A DNA stretch of 64,000 nt from Zongyangia hominis (GCF_014385095.1 NZ_JACRTC010000006.1:1-64000); one strand, 5' to 3'. Counted from the stretch's first letter, positions 24,768-33,532 are shown. A program made the numbers and translations. The notes: generated by a model not told the origin, from the sequence alone.

Positions 24768-25457
24768 TTACATAAACATCTTCGCGATGACGTCGACGAA
24801 GGAGGAGAAGAAATTAATCAGCCACATCACCTTGTCCGCCAAAAATCCCAGCACCCCGTCGAGCGCGCCGGTGAAGAGGAGGACAAACAGTCCGAGCACG
24901 ATGTACCGCTCATATTCCATAACCTTAAAATAGAGGCGCTCGGGCAGAAAGAGGGTGGCGATGCGGGAGCCGTCCAGGGGCGGCACGGGAATCAGGTTAA
25001 ACACGGCCAGGGAGACGTTGACCCAGGCCATGGTGGAAATAATGGTGAGAATCACCTGCAAAAACCACAGGTTCCCCATCCCATTGAGCACAAAGGTGTA
25101 GGCCAGTATTTTGTAGAGGATGGTGAGGATGAGAGCCACCACCACATTGGAGGCGGGACCCGCCAGCGCGGAGAGCGCCATGCCGTTTTTCCGGTTTTTG
25201 AAGTTATAGGGGTTGATGGGCACGGGCTTTGCCCAGCCGAAGCCGGTGAGCACCAGCAGCACGGTGCCGATGGGGTCTAAGTGGGCCATGGGGTTGAGGG
25301 TCATCCGGCCCTGCCACCTTGCGGTGGAATCCCCCATCTTGTTGGCGGCCCAGGCGTGGGCGCATTCATGGATGGGAAGGATAGCGAAGGCCACCAAGGC
25401 CCTGGAAAAGAACAGCAGCATCATCTGCTGAAAATCCATGTTGCGGAAAAAGACCAT
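24768..25457 (-). CDS. Site-2 protease family membrane metallopeptidase (M50)
   Basis: 229 aa, about six transmembrane segments. The zinc motif HECAH (HExxH) is near residue 31, and the third ligand region is [12 protein letters not shown]. The small size and lack of PDZ or CBS domain match the YwhC/rhomboid-like M50 group found beside scpA in Firmicutes. Substrates are unknown; relatives cut membrane-bound regulators. The ATG at 25457 has AAAGGAG 8 nt upstream, so the 19 codons upstream in frame are not used. Confidence 0.88.
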   Translation of the reverse strand: MVFFRNMDFQQMMLLFFSRALVAFAILPIHECAHAWAANKMGDSTARWQGRMTLNPMAHLDPIGTVLLVLTGFGWAKPVPINPYNFKNRKNGMALSALAGPASNVVVALILTILYKILAYTFVLNGMGNLWFLQVILTIISTMAWVNVSLAVFNLIPVPPLDGSRIATLFLPERLYFKVMEYERYIVLGLFVLLFTGALDGVLGFLADKVMWLINFFSSFVDVIAKMFM

Positions 25458-25643
25458 GAAAGCAACTCCTTTAAGAAAAACCGGCGTCTCCCCCAAGAGA
25501 AACCGGTAAAACATTCAAATTTAAGGGCAGTCCCAGTACTTCATTATTATACAGAAGGGGGGTGTAAAATACAAGGGAAAGCCGAAAGGCGGGTGAAACT
25601 TTACGGTTTTTTAAAATTTGGAAGGTTTTTCAAAAGAAAAGCC
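25458..25643. other. Intergenic region between the M50 gene and rpmB
   Basis: No credible gene. AT-rich; it should contain the minus-strand promoter for the M50-scpAB-gerW operon but no single hexamer pair stood out. Confidence 0.5.
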
Positions 25644-25672
25644 TTGCTTTTGTCGAGGAAATATGATAGGAT
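25644..25672 (+). promoter_or_regulatory. Likely rpmB promoter
   Basis: TTGCTT (25644-25649), 17 nt, TAGGAT (25667-25672), 42 nt before the rpmB ATG. Confidence 0.5.
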
Positions 25673-25713
25673 ACAAACGTTGACTCTCTGTTAGCAAAAG
25701 GAGGTGCAGACAC

Positions 25714-25902
25714 ATGGCTAAATGCGACATCTGCGGAAAAGGTGTCACTTTTGGAATTAAGGTTTCCCATTCTCACAGACGTTCCAATAGAGCTTGGAAG
25801 CCCAACATTAAGCGCGTCAAGGCGATTGTCGACGGATCTCCTCGCCACATCTACGCCTGCACCCGCTGCCTACGTTCCAATAAGGTGACCCGCGCTGTTT
25901 AA
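25714..25902 (+). CDS. rpmB: Ribosomal protein bL28
   Basis: 62 aa. It has the zinc-binding form: CDICGK near the start and CTRCLRS near the end (C+ type). AAAGGAGG lies before the ATG. In Bacillus rpmB lies next to spoVM; here it is 25 kb away and flanked by its own promoter and terminator. Confidence 0.97.
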   Translation: MAKCDICGKGVTFGIKVSHSHRRSNRAWKPNIKRVKAIVDGSPRHIYACTRCLRSNKVTRAV

Positions 25903-25917
25903 GAGAAAACAGATTAC

Positions 25918-25949
25918 AAAAGGACGATCCTGTGGGGATCGTCCTTTTT
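25918..25949 (+). terminator. Terminator after rpmB
   Basis: Stem AAAGGACGATCC with GGATCGTCCTTT, then a T-run. Confidence 0.9.
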
Positions 25950-26198
25950 GATGTCCGCTCCCCTTCGGTTAAAAACTCCCCGGGGATTTTCTCTTAAAAA
26001 GCTCGTCCACTGCCCAAAAGCGCCCGGCTAAAATGCCGGGCGCTTTTTCGTTAGTGCTGTATTTTTCTCGACTGCCGGTCCTCCGGGCGTCTTTACAGCG
26101 CTGTGGTTTACCAGTCCCCTGGTACCGCACAGACGTTTTTGCCGTCGCAACCCCCGGTGTCCTATGTGCGCCCCGCGCAAATGCTTTGCAAACGGAGT
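25950..26198. other. Intergenic region; nothing recognised apart from one hairpin
   Basis: Contains the hairpin at 26016-26047 and a shorter TACCAG/CTGGTA stem near 26113-26133. No convincing ORF with a ribosome site on either strand, and no tRNA. Confidence 0.5.
26016..26047 (-). terminator. Bidirectional terminator
   Basis: 13-bp perfect stem AAAAGCGCCCGGC with GCCGGGCGCTTTT around TAAAAT, T-runs on both strands. It closes the minus-strand small membrane gene and backs up the rpmB terminator. Confidence 0.8.
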
Positions 26199-26399
26199 TC
26201 ATTCCTTCTCGTCGGGCCGCCCCATCTCCTCACGCAGCTTGGTGCGGGAGATGATCTGCGCGGCGAGCATGCATAGAAACAGCGCGATGGAAAGATAGGG
26301 AACCGCCGCCGGAAAGACAAAGGCCGCCACAAAGCAAAGCACCAAAAGCGCCAGCGGAACCAAATATAAGAGGATGACCACCCTCTGCCATTTGCTCAT
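26199..26399 (-). CDS. Small membrane protein (66 aa), unknown function
   Basis: 66 aa with two predicted helices (about 7-30 and 34-50) and a charged C-terminus (SRTKLREEMGRPDEKE). GGGGGC lies 7 nt before the ATG and a good promoter (26421-26449) lies just upstream, so this is a real single-gene unit. No family recognised. Confidence 0.75.
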   Translation of the reverse strand: MSKWQRVVILLYLVPLALLVLCFVAAFVFPAAVPYLSIALFLCMLAAQIISRTKLREEMGRPDEKE

Positions 26400-26420
26400 G
26401 TTCTAGCCCCCTTTTGTCCT

Positions 26421-26449
26421 ATTGTAGCACCCGGCGCTTTTTTGCGCAA
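26421..26449 (-). promoter_or_regulatory. Promoter of the 66-aa membrane protein
   Basis: Minus strand TTGCGC (26449-26444), 17 nt, TACAAT (26426-26421), about 22 nt before the start codon. Confidence 0.7.
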
Positions 26450-26450
26450 G

Positions 26451-26486
26451 AAAGGGGGGCGCGGGACAAAACCCGCGCCCCCCTTT
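26451..26486 (-). terminator. Terminator-like hairpin after the phosphoribosyltransferase-like gene
   Basis: A 15-bp perfect stem (26451-26465 with 26472-26486) around ACAAAA, 18 nt past the stop codon. On the minus strand it is followed by CTTGCGC rather than a U-run, and it lies immediately before the next promoter. Confidence 0.6.
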
Positions 26487-26504
26487 GGATGACGAAATTC
26501 TGCG

Positions 26505-27143
26505 TTAAAGCCGTGAGAAGCCATAGCTATTGACAATCGCGTCGATTTTAAGCCGCTTTTCACACAGCGGGCAGTCGTGGTTCGAATAGACCTGGTAGTC
26601 GGGGATGTCGTCCATGCCGAAGATGCTCTCCACATAAATCCCGCCGATCTCCTCGATGACGCTAAAGAGCGAGCAGATGCCCGACACCTCGCCGCCGTAA
26701 TATTTGATACAGTCCAGCGCCCGGTTGATGGTCTTGCCGGTGGTCACCGACGCCACCAGCAGCAGCACGTTTTTCTGCCAAATCATCTGCTCGGTGTTGT
26801 CTCTAAAAAGCATCTGGTTGCTGGAGTTAATTTCCGGTGTGATGACGAAAATATCCTTGCCGATGTTGATGCCCACCACTGTGGACTGCGTCAGCTCCTC
26901 CGCCAAAAACGCGCCCACCACCTCGGTGCCGTCCAGGCAGACGATGGTGTCGACCGCCTTGTTCATGCACCGTTCGGCCAGTTCCTTGGCCACGTCGTGG
27001 GCCATGTTGGCCTGCGTCTTGGGGGACGTGATGTCAATATAGTAGTTGACATGGGAGTGGCTGGTGGCGAAATGGCCCGGTACCGCCCGGATGACAATCT
27101 TCTTGTTGTTTTGGGCCTTGATTCGAATGGCTCGCAGTTCCAT
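26505..27143 (-). CDS. Phosphoribosyltransferase-like protein with degenerate PRPP loop
   Basis: 212 aa of the type I PRTase fold, the kind often labelled orotate phosphoribosyltransferase in gut Clostridia. The fold is supported by DTIVCLDGTEVVGAFLAEEL and the strand-loop VLLLVASVTTGKTINRAL. The loop normally carries two acidic residues (..VDDVxTTGxT) that hold ribose hydroxyls; here they are Ala-Ser, so PRPP chemistry is doubtful. A CPLCEKRLKID segment near the C-terminus has a CxxC pair. Single-gene unit with its own promoter. Confidence 0.7.
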   Translation of the reverse strand: MELRAIRIKAQNNKKIVIRAVPGHFATSHSHVNYYIDITSPKTQANMAHDVAKELAERCMNKAVDTIVCLDGTEVVGAFLAEELTQSTVVGINIGKDIFVITPEINSSNQMLFRDNTEQMIWQKNVLLLVASVTTGKTINRALDCIKYYGGEVSGICSLFSVIEEIGGIYVESIFGMDDIPDYQVYSNHDCPLCEKRLKIDAIVNSYGFSRL

Positions 27144-27195
27144 AAGTCTCCTCCTTTTGATCGCTTTGGGGCCGACTTTTCCGTTCTTTAGTTAT

Positions 27196-27223
27196 ATTGT
27201 ACTATAAAGGGAATTTTTGTCAA
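27196..27223 (-). promoter_or_regulatory. Promoter of the phosphoribosyltransferase-like gene
   Basis: Minus strand TTGACA (27223-27218), 16 nt, TACAAT (27201-27196), 53 nt before the ATG. Confidence 0.7.
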
Positions 27224-27316
27224 CGTGATTCGTGCAATTTGTTCTAAAAAAGTAACCAAAAGTGCCTGGACATCTCTGTTCATCCTCACCATTTATTCCC
27301 TTTTTTTAAAAGAAAA

Positions 27317-27338
27317 GTGCCGTGAAAATTCACGGCAC
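27317..27338 (-). terminator. Terminator after the YbjQ-family gene
   Basis: 10-bp perfect stem GTGCCGTGAA with TTCACGGCAC; on the minus strand followed by TTTTCTTTT. Confidence 0.8.
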
Positions 27339-27357
27339 GGGTATGTAAGCTTTGAAT

Positions 27358-27675
27358 TTAGCCCTTGAGTTTGACTGCGGTGCCGTAGGTCATGACCTCG
27401 GAGCAGCCCTGCATGATGGAGGAAGTGGAGATGAGCAGCCCCACAATGGCGTCGGCGCCCAGGGCCTCGGCCTGCTGGACCATCCGGGAGAGCGCGATTT
27501 CGCGGGCCTGGTCCATCATCTCGGTGTAATCCTTGATTTCGCCGCCGACCATGCTTTTAAATCCGGCCATAAAGTCCTTGCCGATATTCTTGGACTGGAC
27601 GACACTGCCTCTGACAAAGCCTACCACCTGGTCGATCTCTTTGCCGGGTACGGTATGGGTTGTTACAATTATCAT
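27358..27675 (-). CDS. YbjQ/UPF0145 family protein
   Basis: 105 aa, full length. Family pattern: IVTTHTVPGKEI, GFVRGSVVQSKNIGKDF, QAEALGADAIVGL, and a closing VMTYGTAVKL. These form homopentamers; a heavy-metal-binding label exists but function is unproven. Own promoter at 27730-27759 and own terminator. Confidence 0.9.
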   Translation of the reverse strand: MIIVTTHTVPGKEIDQVVGFVRGSVVQSKNIGKDFMAGFKSMVGGEIKDYTEMMDQAREIALSRMVQQAEALGADAIVGLLISTSSIMQGCSEVMTYGTAVKLKG

Positions 27676-27729
27676 GGGGAGGTACCTCCTGATTTGAGTT
27701 TCGCCGCGGCCGAAGGCTTTAGCATATTT

Positions 27730-27759
27730 ATTGTAGCACGAAGGCGGGGATCATGTCTA
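27730..27759 (-). promoter_or_regulatory. Promoter of the YbjQ-family gene
   Basis: Minus strand TAGACA (27759-27754), 18 nt, TACAAT (27735-27730). Confidence 0.6.
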
Positions 27760-27772
27760 GCATTCCCGTCCC

Positions 27773-28411
27773 CTATTTCTCTTTTTTCTGGCCAAATTTG
27801 TACTCGGTCCCCGCGAAAATCCGCTTGATGTTTTCCCGGTGGAGGTAGAGGACGATGATCCCGATGAGGGCGGCGAAGAGGGTGTTGATGAGCGCCGGCT
27901 CCCCGCTGACTTTCAGCACAATATAGGTGACGATGGGGTAGGAAACGGCGTCCACAATGGAGCCTAGCGACACCATCTTGGAGATGCCGAAGGCGATGAG
28001 AAATTCCACCAGCAGCACCGCCAGGGTGATGGGGTTGATGACCAGGATGATACCGGCGGAGGTCAACACCCCCTTGCCCCCCTTAAAGCCGAAGTAGAGC
28101 GGATACATGTGGCCGAGAAGGGCAAAGAGGCCCGCCACATAGGCCCCGTCGAAGGCGGTGACGCCAAAGAGGCTGAAGAGGTAACGCCCCAGCAAGACCG
28201 CCACCACCCCTTTGGTAAAGTCGCCGAGCAGCGTCAGCGCCGCCGGGAGCTTGCCGAAATTGCGCAGGACATTGGTCATGCCCGCGTTGCCGCTGCCGTA
28301 GTCCCGCACGTCCTTTTTGGAGTAGAGCTTGCTGACGATGACAGCGAAACTGATGCTGCCCAGGAGATAGGCGCACGCCGCTGAAGATAAAAGCGCCCAC
28401 AGTGTGTTCAT
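27773..28411 (-). CDS. plsY: Glycerol-3-phosphate acyltransferase PlsY
   Basis: 212 aa membrane enzyme that uses acyl-phosphate to acylate glycerol-3-phosphate, the first step of phospholipid synthesis. Motifs: LGSISFAVIVSKLY, DVRDYGSGNAGMTNVLRNFGK (motif 1), and GFKGGKGVLTSAG (motif 2). Five or so transmembrane helices. It follows der by 64 nt, a conserved pairing in Firmicutes. Confidence 0.95.
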   Translation of the reverse strand: MNTLWALLSSAACAYLLGSISFAVIVSKLYSKKDVRDYGSGNAGMTNVLRNFGKLPAALTLLGDFTKGVVAVLLGRYLFSLFGVTAFDGAYVAGLFALLGHMYPLYFGFKGGKGVLTSAGIILVINPITLAVLLVEFLIAFGISKMVSLGSIVDAVSYPIVTYIVLKVSGEPALINTLFAALIGIIVLYLHRENIKRIFAGTEYKFGQKKEK

Positions 28412-28475
28412 CGAATCGACCTTCCTTCTTCGGACACGCCCTGTCCGTTAAAATGTCATCCGTCCCACGGGCGGA

Positions 28476-29798
28476 TTATTTGTCACCCCGCTCCCGCACG
28501 ATCATACGGATGGGGGTACCGTCGAGCTGGAATGTCTCGCGGATCTGGTTTTCCAGGTACCGCTGGTAGGAAAAGTGGAACAGCTCCGCACGGTTGACAA
28601 AGCAGACAAAGGTGGGGGGCTTGGTGGAAGCTTGGGTCATGTAGTAGATTTTGAGCCGTTTGCCCTTATCGGAGGGCGGCTGCACCCGGGCGGTGGCATA
28701 GGCGAGCATGTCGTTGAGCATGCCGGTGGTGATGCGCATGGAGTTTTTCTCGTGGACGTGGCGGATGAGGTCGTAGAGCTTCTCCACCCGCTGTCCGGTC
28801 AGGGCGGAAATGAAGAGGAACGGCACATAGGACATGAAACTGAAGTCGTTTTCCAGCTTCTTCTGGAACTCCTTCATGGTGCTGCCGTCCTTGTCCACCG
28901 CATCCCACTTATTGACCGCCACGATGCAGGCCTTGCCCTGCTCGTGGGCGTAGCCCGCCACCTTGGAGTCCTGCTCGGTGAAGCCGGTGGTGGCGTCGAT
29001 GACGATGACCGCCACGTCGGCCCGGTCCACCGCCATATAGGCCCTGAGCACGCTGTATCGCTCAATGGCCTCCTCCACCCGGCTCTTTCTGCGGATGCCG
29101 GCGGTATCAATAAATACATATTTGCCGTGTTCGTTTTCTATGACCGTGTCGGTGGCGTCCCGGGTGGTGCCGGCAATGTTCGAGACGATCACCCGCTCCT
29201 CCCCGGCAATGCGGTTGATGAGGGAGGATTTGCCCACGTTGGGCTTTCCGATGACCGCCACCCGGATATAATGGTCCCCGTATTCCTCCCCCTTCTCGAA
29301 GTCCAGATGCTCAAACACCGCGTCGAGTAAGTCGCCGGTGCCGTGGCCGTGGACCGAGGAGACGGGGACCGGGTCGCCCAGTCCCAAATTATAAAACTCG
29401 TAAAACTCGGGGGGCACGTCCCCCAGCCGGTCGCATTTGTTGACGCACAGCACCACCGGCTTGCCGCTCTTTTGGAGCATGGTGGCGATGTCGGCGTCGT
29501 TAGCCGTGATACCGGCAGCCAGCTCCACCACCAGGATGATGGCGTCGGCCTTTTCAATGGCAAGCTGGGCCTGGCGGCGCATCTGGGACAGGATGACGTC
29601 GTCGGCTCTGGGTTCGATGCCGCCGGTGTCCACCAGCATGAATTCTTTGCCCCGCCATTCACATTCGGCGTAAATCCGGTCCCGGGTGACTCCGGGGGTG
29701 TCCTCCACAATGGAGAGGCGCTGGCCGATCAGTTTATTAAAGAGGGTGGATTTGCCCACATTGGGCCTTCCCACCACCGCTACCAAAGGTTTCGCCAT
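28476..29798 (-). CDS. der: Ribosome-associated GTPase Der (EngA)
   Basis: 440 aa with tandem G domains. First P-loop GRPNVGKSTLFN (about 8-19), second GKPNVGKSSLIN (about 182-193), each with its DTxG and NKxD motifs (DTGGIEP, NKCD; DTAGIRRK, NKWD), and a KH-like C-terminal domain. Acts in 50S assembly. Confidence 0.96.
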   Translation of the reverse strand: MAKPLVAVVGRPNVGKSTLFNKLIGQRLSIVEDTPGVTRDRIYAECEWRGKEFMLVDTGGIEPRADDVILSQMRRQAQLAIEKADAIILVVELAAGITANDADIATMLQKSGKPVVLCVNKCDRLGDVPPEFYEFYNLGLGDPVPVSSVHGHGTGDLLDAVFEHLDFEKGEEYGDHYIRVAVIGKPNVGKSSLINRIAGEERVIVSNIAGTTRDATDTVIENEHGKYVFIDTAGIRRKSRVEEAIERYSVLRAYMAVDRADVAVIVIDATTGFTEQDSKVAGYAHEQGKACIVAVNKWDAVDKDGSTMKEFQKKLENDFSFMSYVPFLFISALTGQRVEKLYDLIRHVHEKNSMRITTGMLNDMLAYATARVQPPSDKGKRLKIYYMTQASTKPPTFVCFVNRAELFHFSYQRYLENQIRETFQLDGTPIRMIVRERGDK

Positions 29799-29851
29799 AG
29801 TTTCTCCCTTCTATTCAAAGCCCCGCGGACGCGGGACGGTGTTTCCTCTGT

Positions 29852-29973
29852 TTTCCGGTGAAAGGGCCCCGCCCGCCACTCATCGAGCGAAGTGCGAGAT
29901 CATTCCCCCTGGTTTCCGGCGAAAGGATCCTGCCCGCCACTCATCGGGCGAAACGCGGGATCATTCCCCCAAT
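29852..29973. repeat. Two 61-bp direct tandem repeats
   Basis: 29852-29912 and 29913-29973 match at about 50 of 61 positions by eye, sharing the core GCCCGCCACTCATCG and the end ATCATTCCCCC. The second unit overlaps the last codons and stop of the DUF512 gene (TGA at 29961-29963). A shorter third relative may start near 29824. Confidence 0.8.
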
Positions 29974-31265
29974 AGGGCGCTGACAAAGTCGGCGCCGTCG
30001 TTTTCTATGAGCCGTATTTCGACGCCCAACGCCGTTTCCACATCCTCCACCGTGGCGTCGTCGAGAAAGCGGTCCTGCTCGTGACGGAGCATCACCGCCG
30101 GCAGCAGCAGGCGTTTGCCCAAGCTGCGCCCCCGCAACTGCTCGATGAGGTCGGTGGCGGTGACGAGCCCCGCCACCGTGATGGTGGGGCCGAAAAACCG
30201 GTTCTCGATGGCAAAGACCTGGGGCTTCACCCCCTCGAAGGCGCCCGCCACCTTCTCCGCCATCCGGCGGATGAAGGGGGCCGCCCCCACGCCGGTGGCG
30301 ATGGTGCACTCTTCCCCCGTCCCCCGGCGGCCGTCGGGGTTATTGATCTCCCAGTCAATCTCGCTTTCCAGGGAGGCGAAGAGTCCCACCCCGTTTTCGA
30401 GTTGGTCAAAGTCGCCGTAGTAGTCCGGCCCCGGCAGGGGGAGGTTCGCCTGGAGATAAAATTCGTCGGACGGGTAGCAGATTCTACTGCCATATCTCCG
30501 CTCAAAATCGTCCCCGAAGGCGTTGATGGTGGCGACGACCTGCCGGGCCTGCGCCTCGGTGTAGGTGGTCAGGGGATAGAGCCCCTCTCGGAAACGGGTG
30601 ATGCCCACCGGCACACAGGCGATACTCTGCACGCCAGGGTAGAGTCCTCCCAAATCCCGCAGGCTTTTTTCGAGGAACGGCCCGTCGTTGATCCCTGGAC
30701 ACAGGACCAGCTGGGTGTTGACCTTGATGCCCGCCTCGCACAGCCGCTCAATATAGGCGAGGGAGTCGGCGGCCCGGGGATTTTTCATCATCTTGACTCT
30801 AAGCGCCGGGTCGGTGGTGTGCACCGAAATATTGATGGGGCTGATGCGCATTTTGATGATCCGCTCAATCTCCTGGGGGCTCAAGTTCGTCATGGTGATG
30901 TAGTTGCCGAAGAAAAAGGAGAGCCGGTCGTCGTCGTCCTTAAAGTAGAGGGAATCCCGCATACCCGGCGGCATCTGGTCCACAAAGCAGAAGATGCACT
31001 TGTTTTTGCAGCTGTGCTGCCGGTCCATGAGGTAGGTGGCAAATTCCAGCCCCAAGTCCTCATATTCGTCCTTGCGCACCCGCACCCGCCGCCTGCGTCC
31101 ATCCCGCTCCAGCTCCAAGAGCAAACGCTCCTCGGTCATATAAAAGCGGTAGTCGAGCACATCCGCGATGGGGTGGCCGTTGATGGAAACAAGCGTCTCC
31201 CCCGGCGCGATTTTGCATCTGTCCGCCGGGGAACCCGGCTGCACCTGTGTGATTGAAACTGCCAT
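29961..31265 (-). CDS. DUF512-family radical-SAM protein with N-terminal PDZ
   Basis: 434 aa. A PDZ-like segment (about 1-75, ITQVQPGSPADRCKIAPGETLVSING) is followed by a radical-SAM region with CKNKCIFC (CX3CX2C) and a C-terminal DUF512 domain (PLPGPDYYGDFDQLENGVG...). The product is conserved next to der/plsY in Clostridia; its reaction is unknown. The start at 31265 has GAGGGCAG upstream and begins at the PDZ; the upstream 19 codons lack a ribosome site. The last codons derive from a tandem repeat. Confidence 0.88.
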   Translation of the reverse strand: MAVSITQVQPGSPADRCKIAPGETLVSINGHPIADVLDYRFYMTEERLLLELERDGRRRRVRVRKDEYEDLGLEFATYLMDRQHSCKNKCIFCFVDQMPPGMRDSLYFKDDDDRLSFFFGNYITMTNLSPQEIERIIKMRISPINISVHTTDPALRVKMMKNPRAADSLAYIERLCEAGIKVNTQLVLCPGINDGPFLEKSLRDLGGLYPGVQSIACVPVGITRFREGLYPLTTYTEAQARQVVATINAFGDDFERRYGSRICYPSDEFYLQANLPLPGPDYYGDFDQLENGVGLFASLESEIDWEINNPDGRRGTGEECTIATGVGAAPFIRRMAEKVAGAFEGVKPQVFAIENRFFGPTITVAGLVTATDLIEQLRGRSLGKRLLLPAVMLRHEQDRFLDDATVEDVETALGVEIRLIENDGADFVSALLGE

Positions 31266-31470
31266 GAAAAACTGCCCTCGTCTTTCGGCCCTATCGGCCC
31301 TTGTTTCTCTTAGTATACACAATCGCGTCCCGGATTAAAATAGATGGGGCAAATTTCACCGCTTCTATTTTCCCCCGCGCTCACTGAAGAGAGGAAAAAA
31401 CTGGAAAACGTAAGAAAATCAAAAAAATAGAGAAGGATTTCTCCTCCTCTAGTTCTTTGAGGAAACCTCA

Positions 31471-31653
31471 TTACGCTTCCTTTTTGATAACCTCTTTGCC
31501 CTTGTAGAATCCGCAGTTGCCGCAGACTCTGTGAGCGAGTTTCAGCTCACCGCACTGTGTGCATTTGGAAAAAGCGGGCGCGCTCATTTTCCAGACGTTG
31601 GAGCGTCTTTTGTCACGTCTTGCTTTGGATATTTTTCTCTTGGGTACCGCCAT
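31471..31653 (-). CDS. rpmF: Ribosomal protein bL32
   Basis: 60 aa. MAVPKRKISKARRDKRRS start and two CxxC zinc pairs (CTQCGE, CGNCGF). AAGGAGG lies 8 nt before the ATG at 31653. It forms a two-gene operon with the yceD homologue 53 nt upstream, the standard partner. Confidence 0.97.
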   Translation of the reverse strand: MAVPKRKISKARRDKRRSNVWKMSAPAFSKCTQCGELKLAHRVCGNCGFYKGKEVIKKEA

Positions 31654-31706
31654 GCTCAGCACCTCCTTAACCAGCGAAATCACGACGAAACGTCGTTTTT
31701 TACTTT

Positions 31707-32201
31707 TTAGTCCAGTAGCTCTTTTAAAGCTGCAAGGCGAGGGTCAGGCTGGGGCTTCCTACAGCCGCAGTCTCTGATATTTCGATTGGTTCCGCACACG
31801 GGGCACAGCCCCTTGCAATCCTCCCCGCAAAGAATTTTAGTGGGAAATTCCAGCAGGATGTCGGATCTAACCAGCTCATCCATCTCCAGTTTTCCGTCTT
31901 CGATCACCAAAAATTCGTCCTGGTCCTCCCCTTCTAAGCGGGTGACCAGGGTGTGCTCGAAGTCCATCGCAAAGGGACGGATCACCGGCTCCAAGCATCT
32001 GTCGCAGACACCCTCGTACACGAAGCTCGCCGTGTAGCGCAGCGTGACGACCCCCGCGCGGTTACAAATCTCCCCGCGGATGGCGACTGGCTTGGAAAGC
32101 GGACACATTGTTCCCAGCTCCATCCCGCTCAGGTCCAGCTCGTAGTCCACTCTGCGAGCTTCGCCCTCCACGTCAAAGAGCTGTTTTACATCAATTAACA
32201 T
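31707..32201 (-). CDS. YceD/DUF177 family protein
   Basis: 164 aa. Core pattern: VYEGVCDRCLEPV, then LVRSDILLEFPTKILCGEDCKGLCPVCGTNRN, with cysteines for a zinc knuckle. YceD homologues are linked to 23S rRNA accumulation and are nearly always encoded with rpmF. Confidence 0.92.
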   Translation of the reverse strand: MLIDVKQLFDVEGEARRVDYELDLSGMELGTMCPLSKPVAIRGEICNRAGVVTLRYTASFVYEGVCDRCLEPVIRPFAMDFEHTLVTRLEGEDQDEFLVIEDGKLEMDELVRSDILLEFPTKILCGEDCKGLCPVCGTNRNIRDCGCRKPQPDPRLAALKELLD

Positions 32202-32228
32202 CGTTCACCTCATAATGCCACGGAAACT

Positions 32229-32257
32229 ATTATAATATTCCCCCGAAGGTTTGTCAA
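32229..32257 (-). promoter_or_regulatory. Consensus sigma-A promoter of yceD-rpmF
   Basis: Minus strand TTGACA (32257-32252), 17 nt, TATAAT (32234-32229): a perfect consensus pair, 28 nt before the yceD ATG, as expected for a ribosomal-protein operon. Confidence 0.9.
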
Positions 32258-32425
32258 CTAAAATCCGGCCTTTTTCCCGATTTCTTTGCCCTTTCCGCCG
32301 CAAACGACGGCGAAGACGGGCAAACTCCGCTCCGGGCGGGAAGCCCCTCCGGGACAGCACGTCCCGCTCGGCTCGACAAGGAAACCCTGCGTTTCCGTCA
32401 ACGAGCTCCAACCCTAGTGCGCCGG

Positions 32426-33322
32426 TTACACCAGGCGCTTGATTAGATCCTCTTTCTCCCCGTAGAGCATGTCGATGACCGGCAGCTCAATCATGGTGTA
32501 GCAGCCGGGGGCCTGCTTCATACCGGCCCGGGCCACGGCCACCAGAATCTGGGCGGTCAGGGCGGGGTTATTGATCTGCATATCGAACTGGAAGCGCTGG
32601 TTCTGGGTGGCGCCGGACACGCCTTTGCGCTCCATGTGGACGCCGTGGCCCTTATCTAACAGCGCGTCGACGCTGTCCACCGCCATGACATGGGTCTCGT
32701 CGTGGGCAAAATAGGGGTCAGCCTTGATCTTGGCCGCCACTTCCTCATAAGCATATCCGTCTTGCAGCTCAATATACACCATCCTCCGGTGGATGCCGGT
32801 GCCCAAGGGAATGGTCATGGAGAGGGCCGCCTTGACGCCCTCGATGGCCTTGACCGCCACCGTGTGGCCCATGCTCATGCCGGGGCCAAAATTCGTATAG
32901 GTGATGCCCTTGGGCGCGGCGGCCTCCAACAGGGCCCGCACCACCGAGTCGGAGCCCGGGTCCCAGCCCGCCGAGATGATGCTGGTCTTTCCGTACTTTT
33001 TGGCCACCGGGTCCAATTCGCATTTGAGGTCCCAGATGCTTGTGTGGATGTCGAAGCTGTCCACCGTGTTGATGCCAAGGGCCAAATATTTTTTCGCTTC
33101 CACCGGCACCGAGCGGGTGGGGGTGCACAAAAACGCCACATCCGGCTTTTCGGAGAGCTTCTCCACGTCGTCCACCACCGGGATGTCCGCAAGCTCCGCC
33201 GGCTGCGTGCCGCCCGCGTTTCTCCTCACCACGCCCAAGACGGTAAAGTCGGGCGCCGCGAGCAGCGCTTCCAGCACGCTCTTTCCAATGTTGCCGTATC
33301 CTACGATCATTGCTTTGATCAT
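32426..33322 (-). CDS. ddh: meso-Diaminopimelate dehydrogenase
   Basis: About 298 aa. It makes meso-DAP from tetrahydrodipicolinate in one NADPH-dependent step, the short lysine/peptidoglycan route. It opens with the Rossmann motif MIVGYGNIGKSV and contains the family blocks DIHTSIWDLK, SAGWDPGSDS and GPGMSMGHTVAV. GGGGAGG lies 6 nt before the ATG at 33322. The transcript starts about 150 nt upstream, so it has a fairly long leader. Confidence 0.93.
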   Translation of the reverse strand: MIKAMIVGYGNIGKSVLEALLAAPDFTVLGVVRRNAGGTQPAELADIPVVDDVEKLSEKPDVAFLCTPTRSVPVEAKKYLALGINTVDSFDIHTSIWDLKCELDPVAKKYGKTSIISAGWDPGSDSVVRALLEAAAPKGITYTNFGPGMSMGHTVAVKAIEGVKAALSMTIPLGTGIHRRMVYIELQDGYAYEEVAAKIKADPYFAHDETHVMAVDSVDALLDKGHGVHMERKGVSGATQNQRFQFDMQINNPALTAQILVAVARAGMKQAPGCYTMIELPVIDMLYGEKEDLIKRLV

Positions 33323-33476
33323 TTTTCTGCCTCCCCAAGATTTGATTCCCGCCGCCGGATATGCCGCGCCCTGGGGGAAATTTTCCCGCTTTTGGCGATG
33401 GCTCAGCTTTTCCCGCCGCCCGGGACGGTCCCGGACCAAGCGGCAGTCCCCCATATCGGAGGATTTTGCAAAAATA

Positions 33477-33506
33477 ACTATACTCTATGTTTCCGGGGCC
33501 CGTCAA
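33477..33506 (-). promoter_or_regulatory. ddh promoter
   Basis: Minus strand TTGACG (33506-33501), 18 nt, TATAGT (33482-33477). The leader to the ATG at 33322 includes a CCGGGAC/GTCCCGG hairpin near 33422-33436 but no riboswitch I recognise. Confidence 0.75.
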
Positions 33507-33532
33507 GAGCGCGGACGCAGAAAAACAACAAA

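Noticed and set aside
26110..26150. T-box-like sequence CTGGTACCGCAC on the plus strand
   Set aside because: It is part of a local TACCAG/CTGGTA hairpin, lacks the specifier domain and antiterminator layout, and no plus-strand gene follows.
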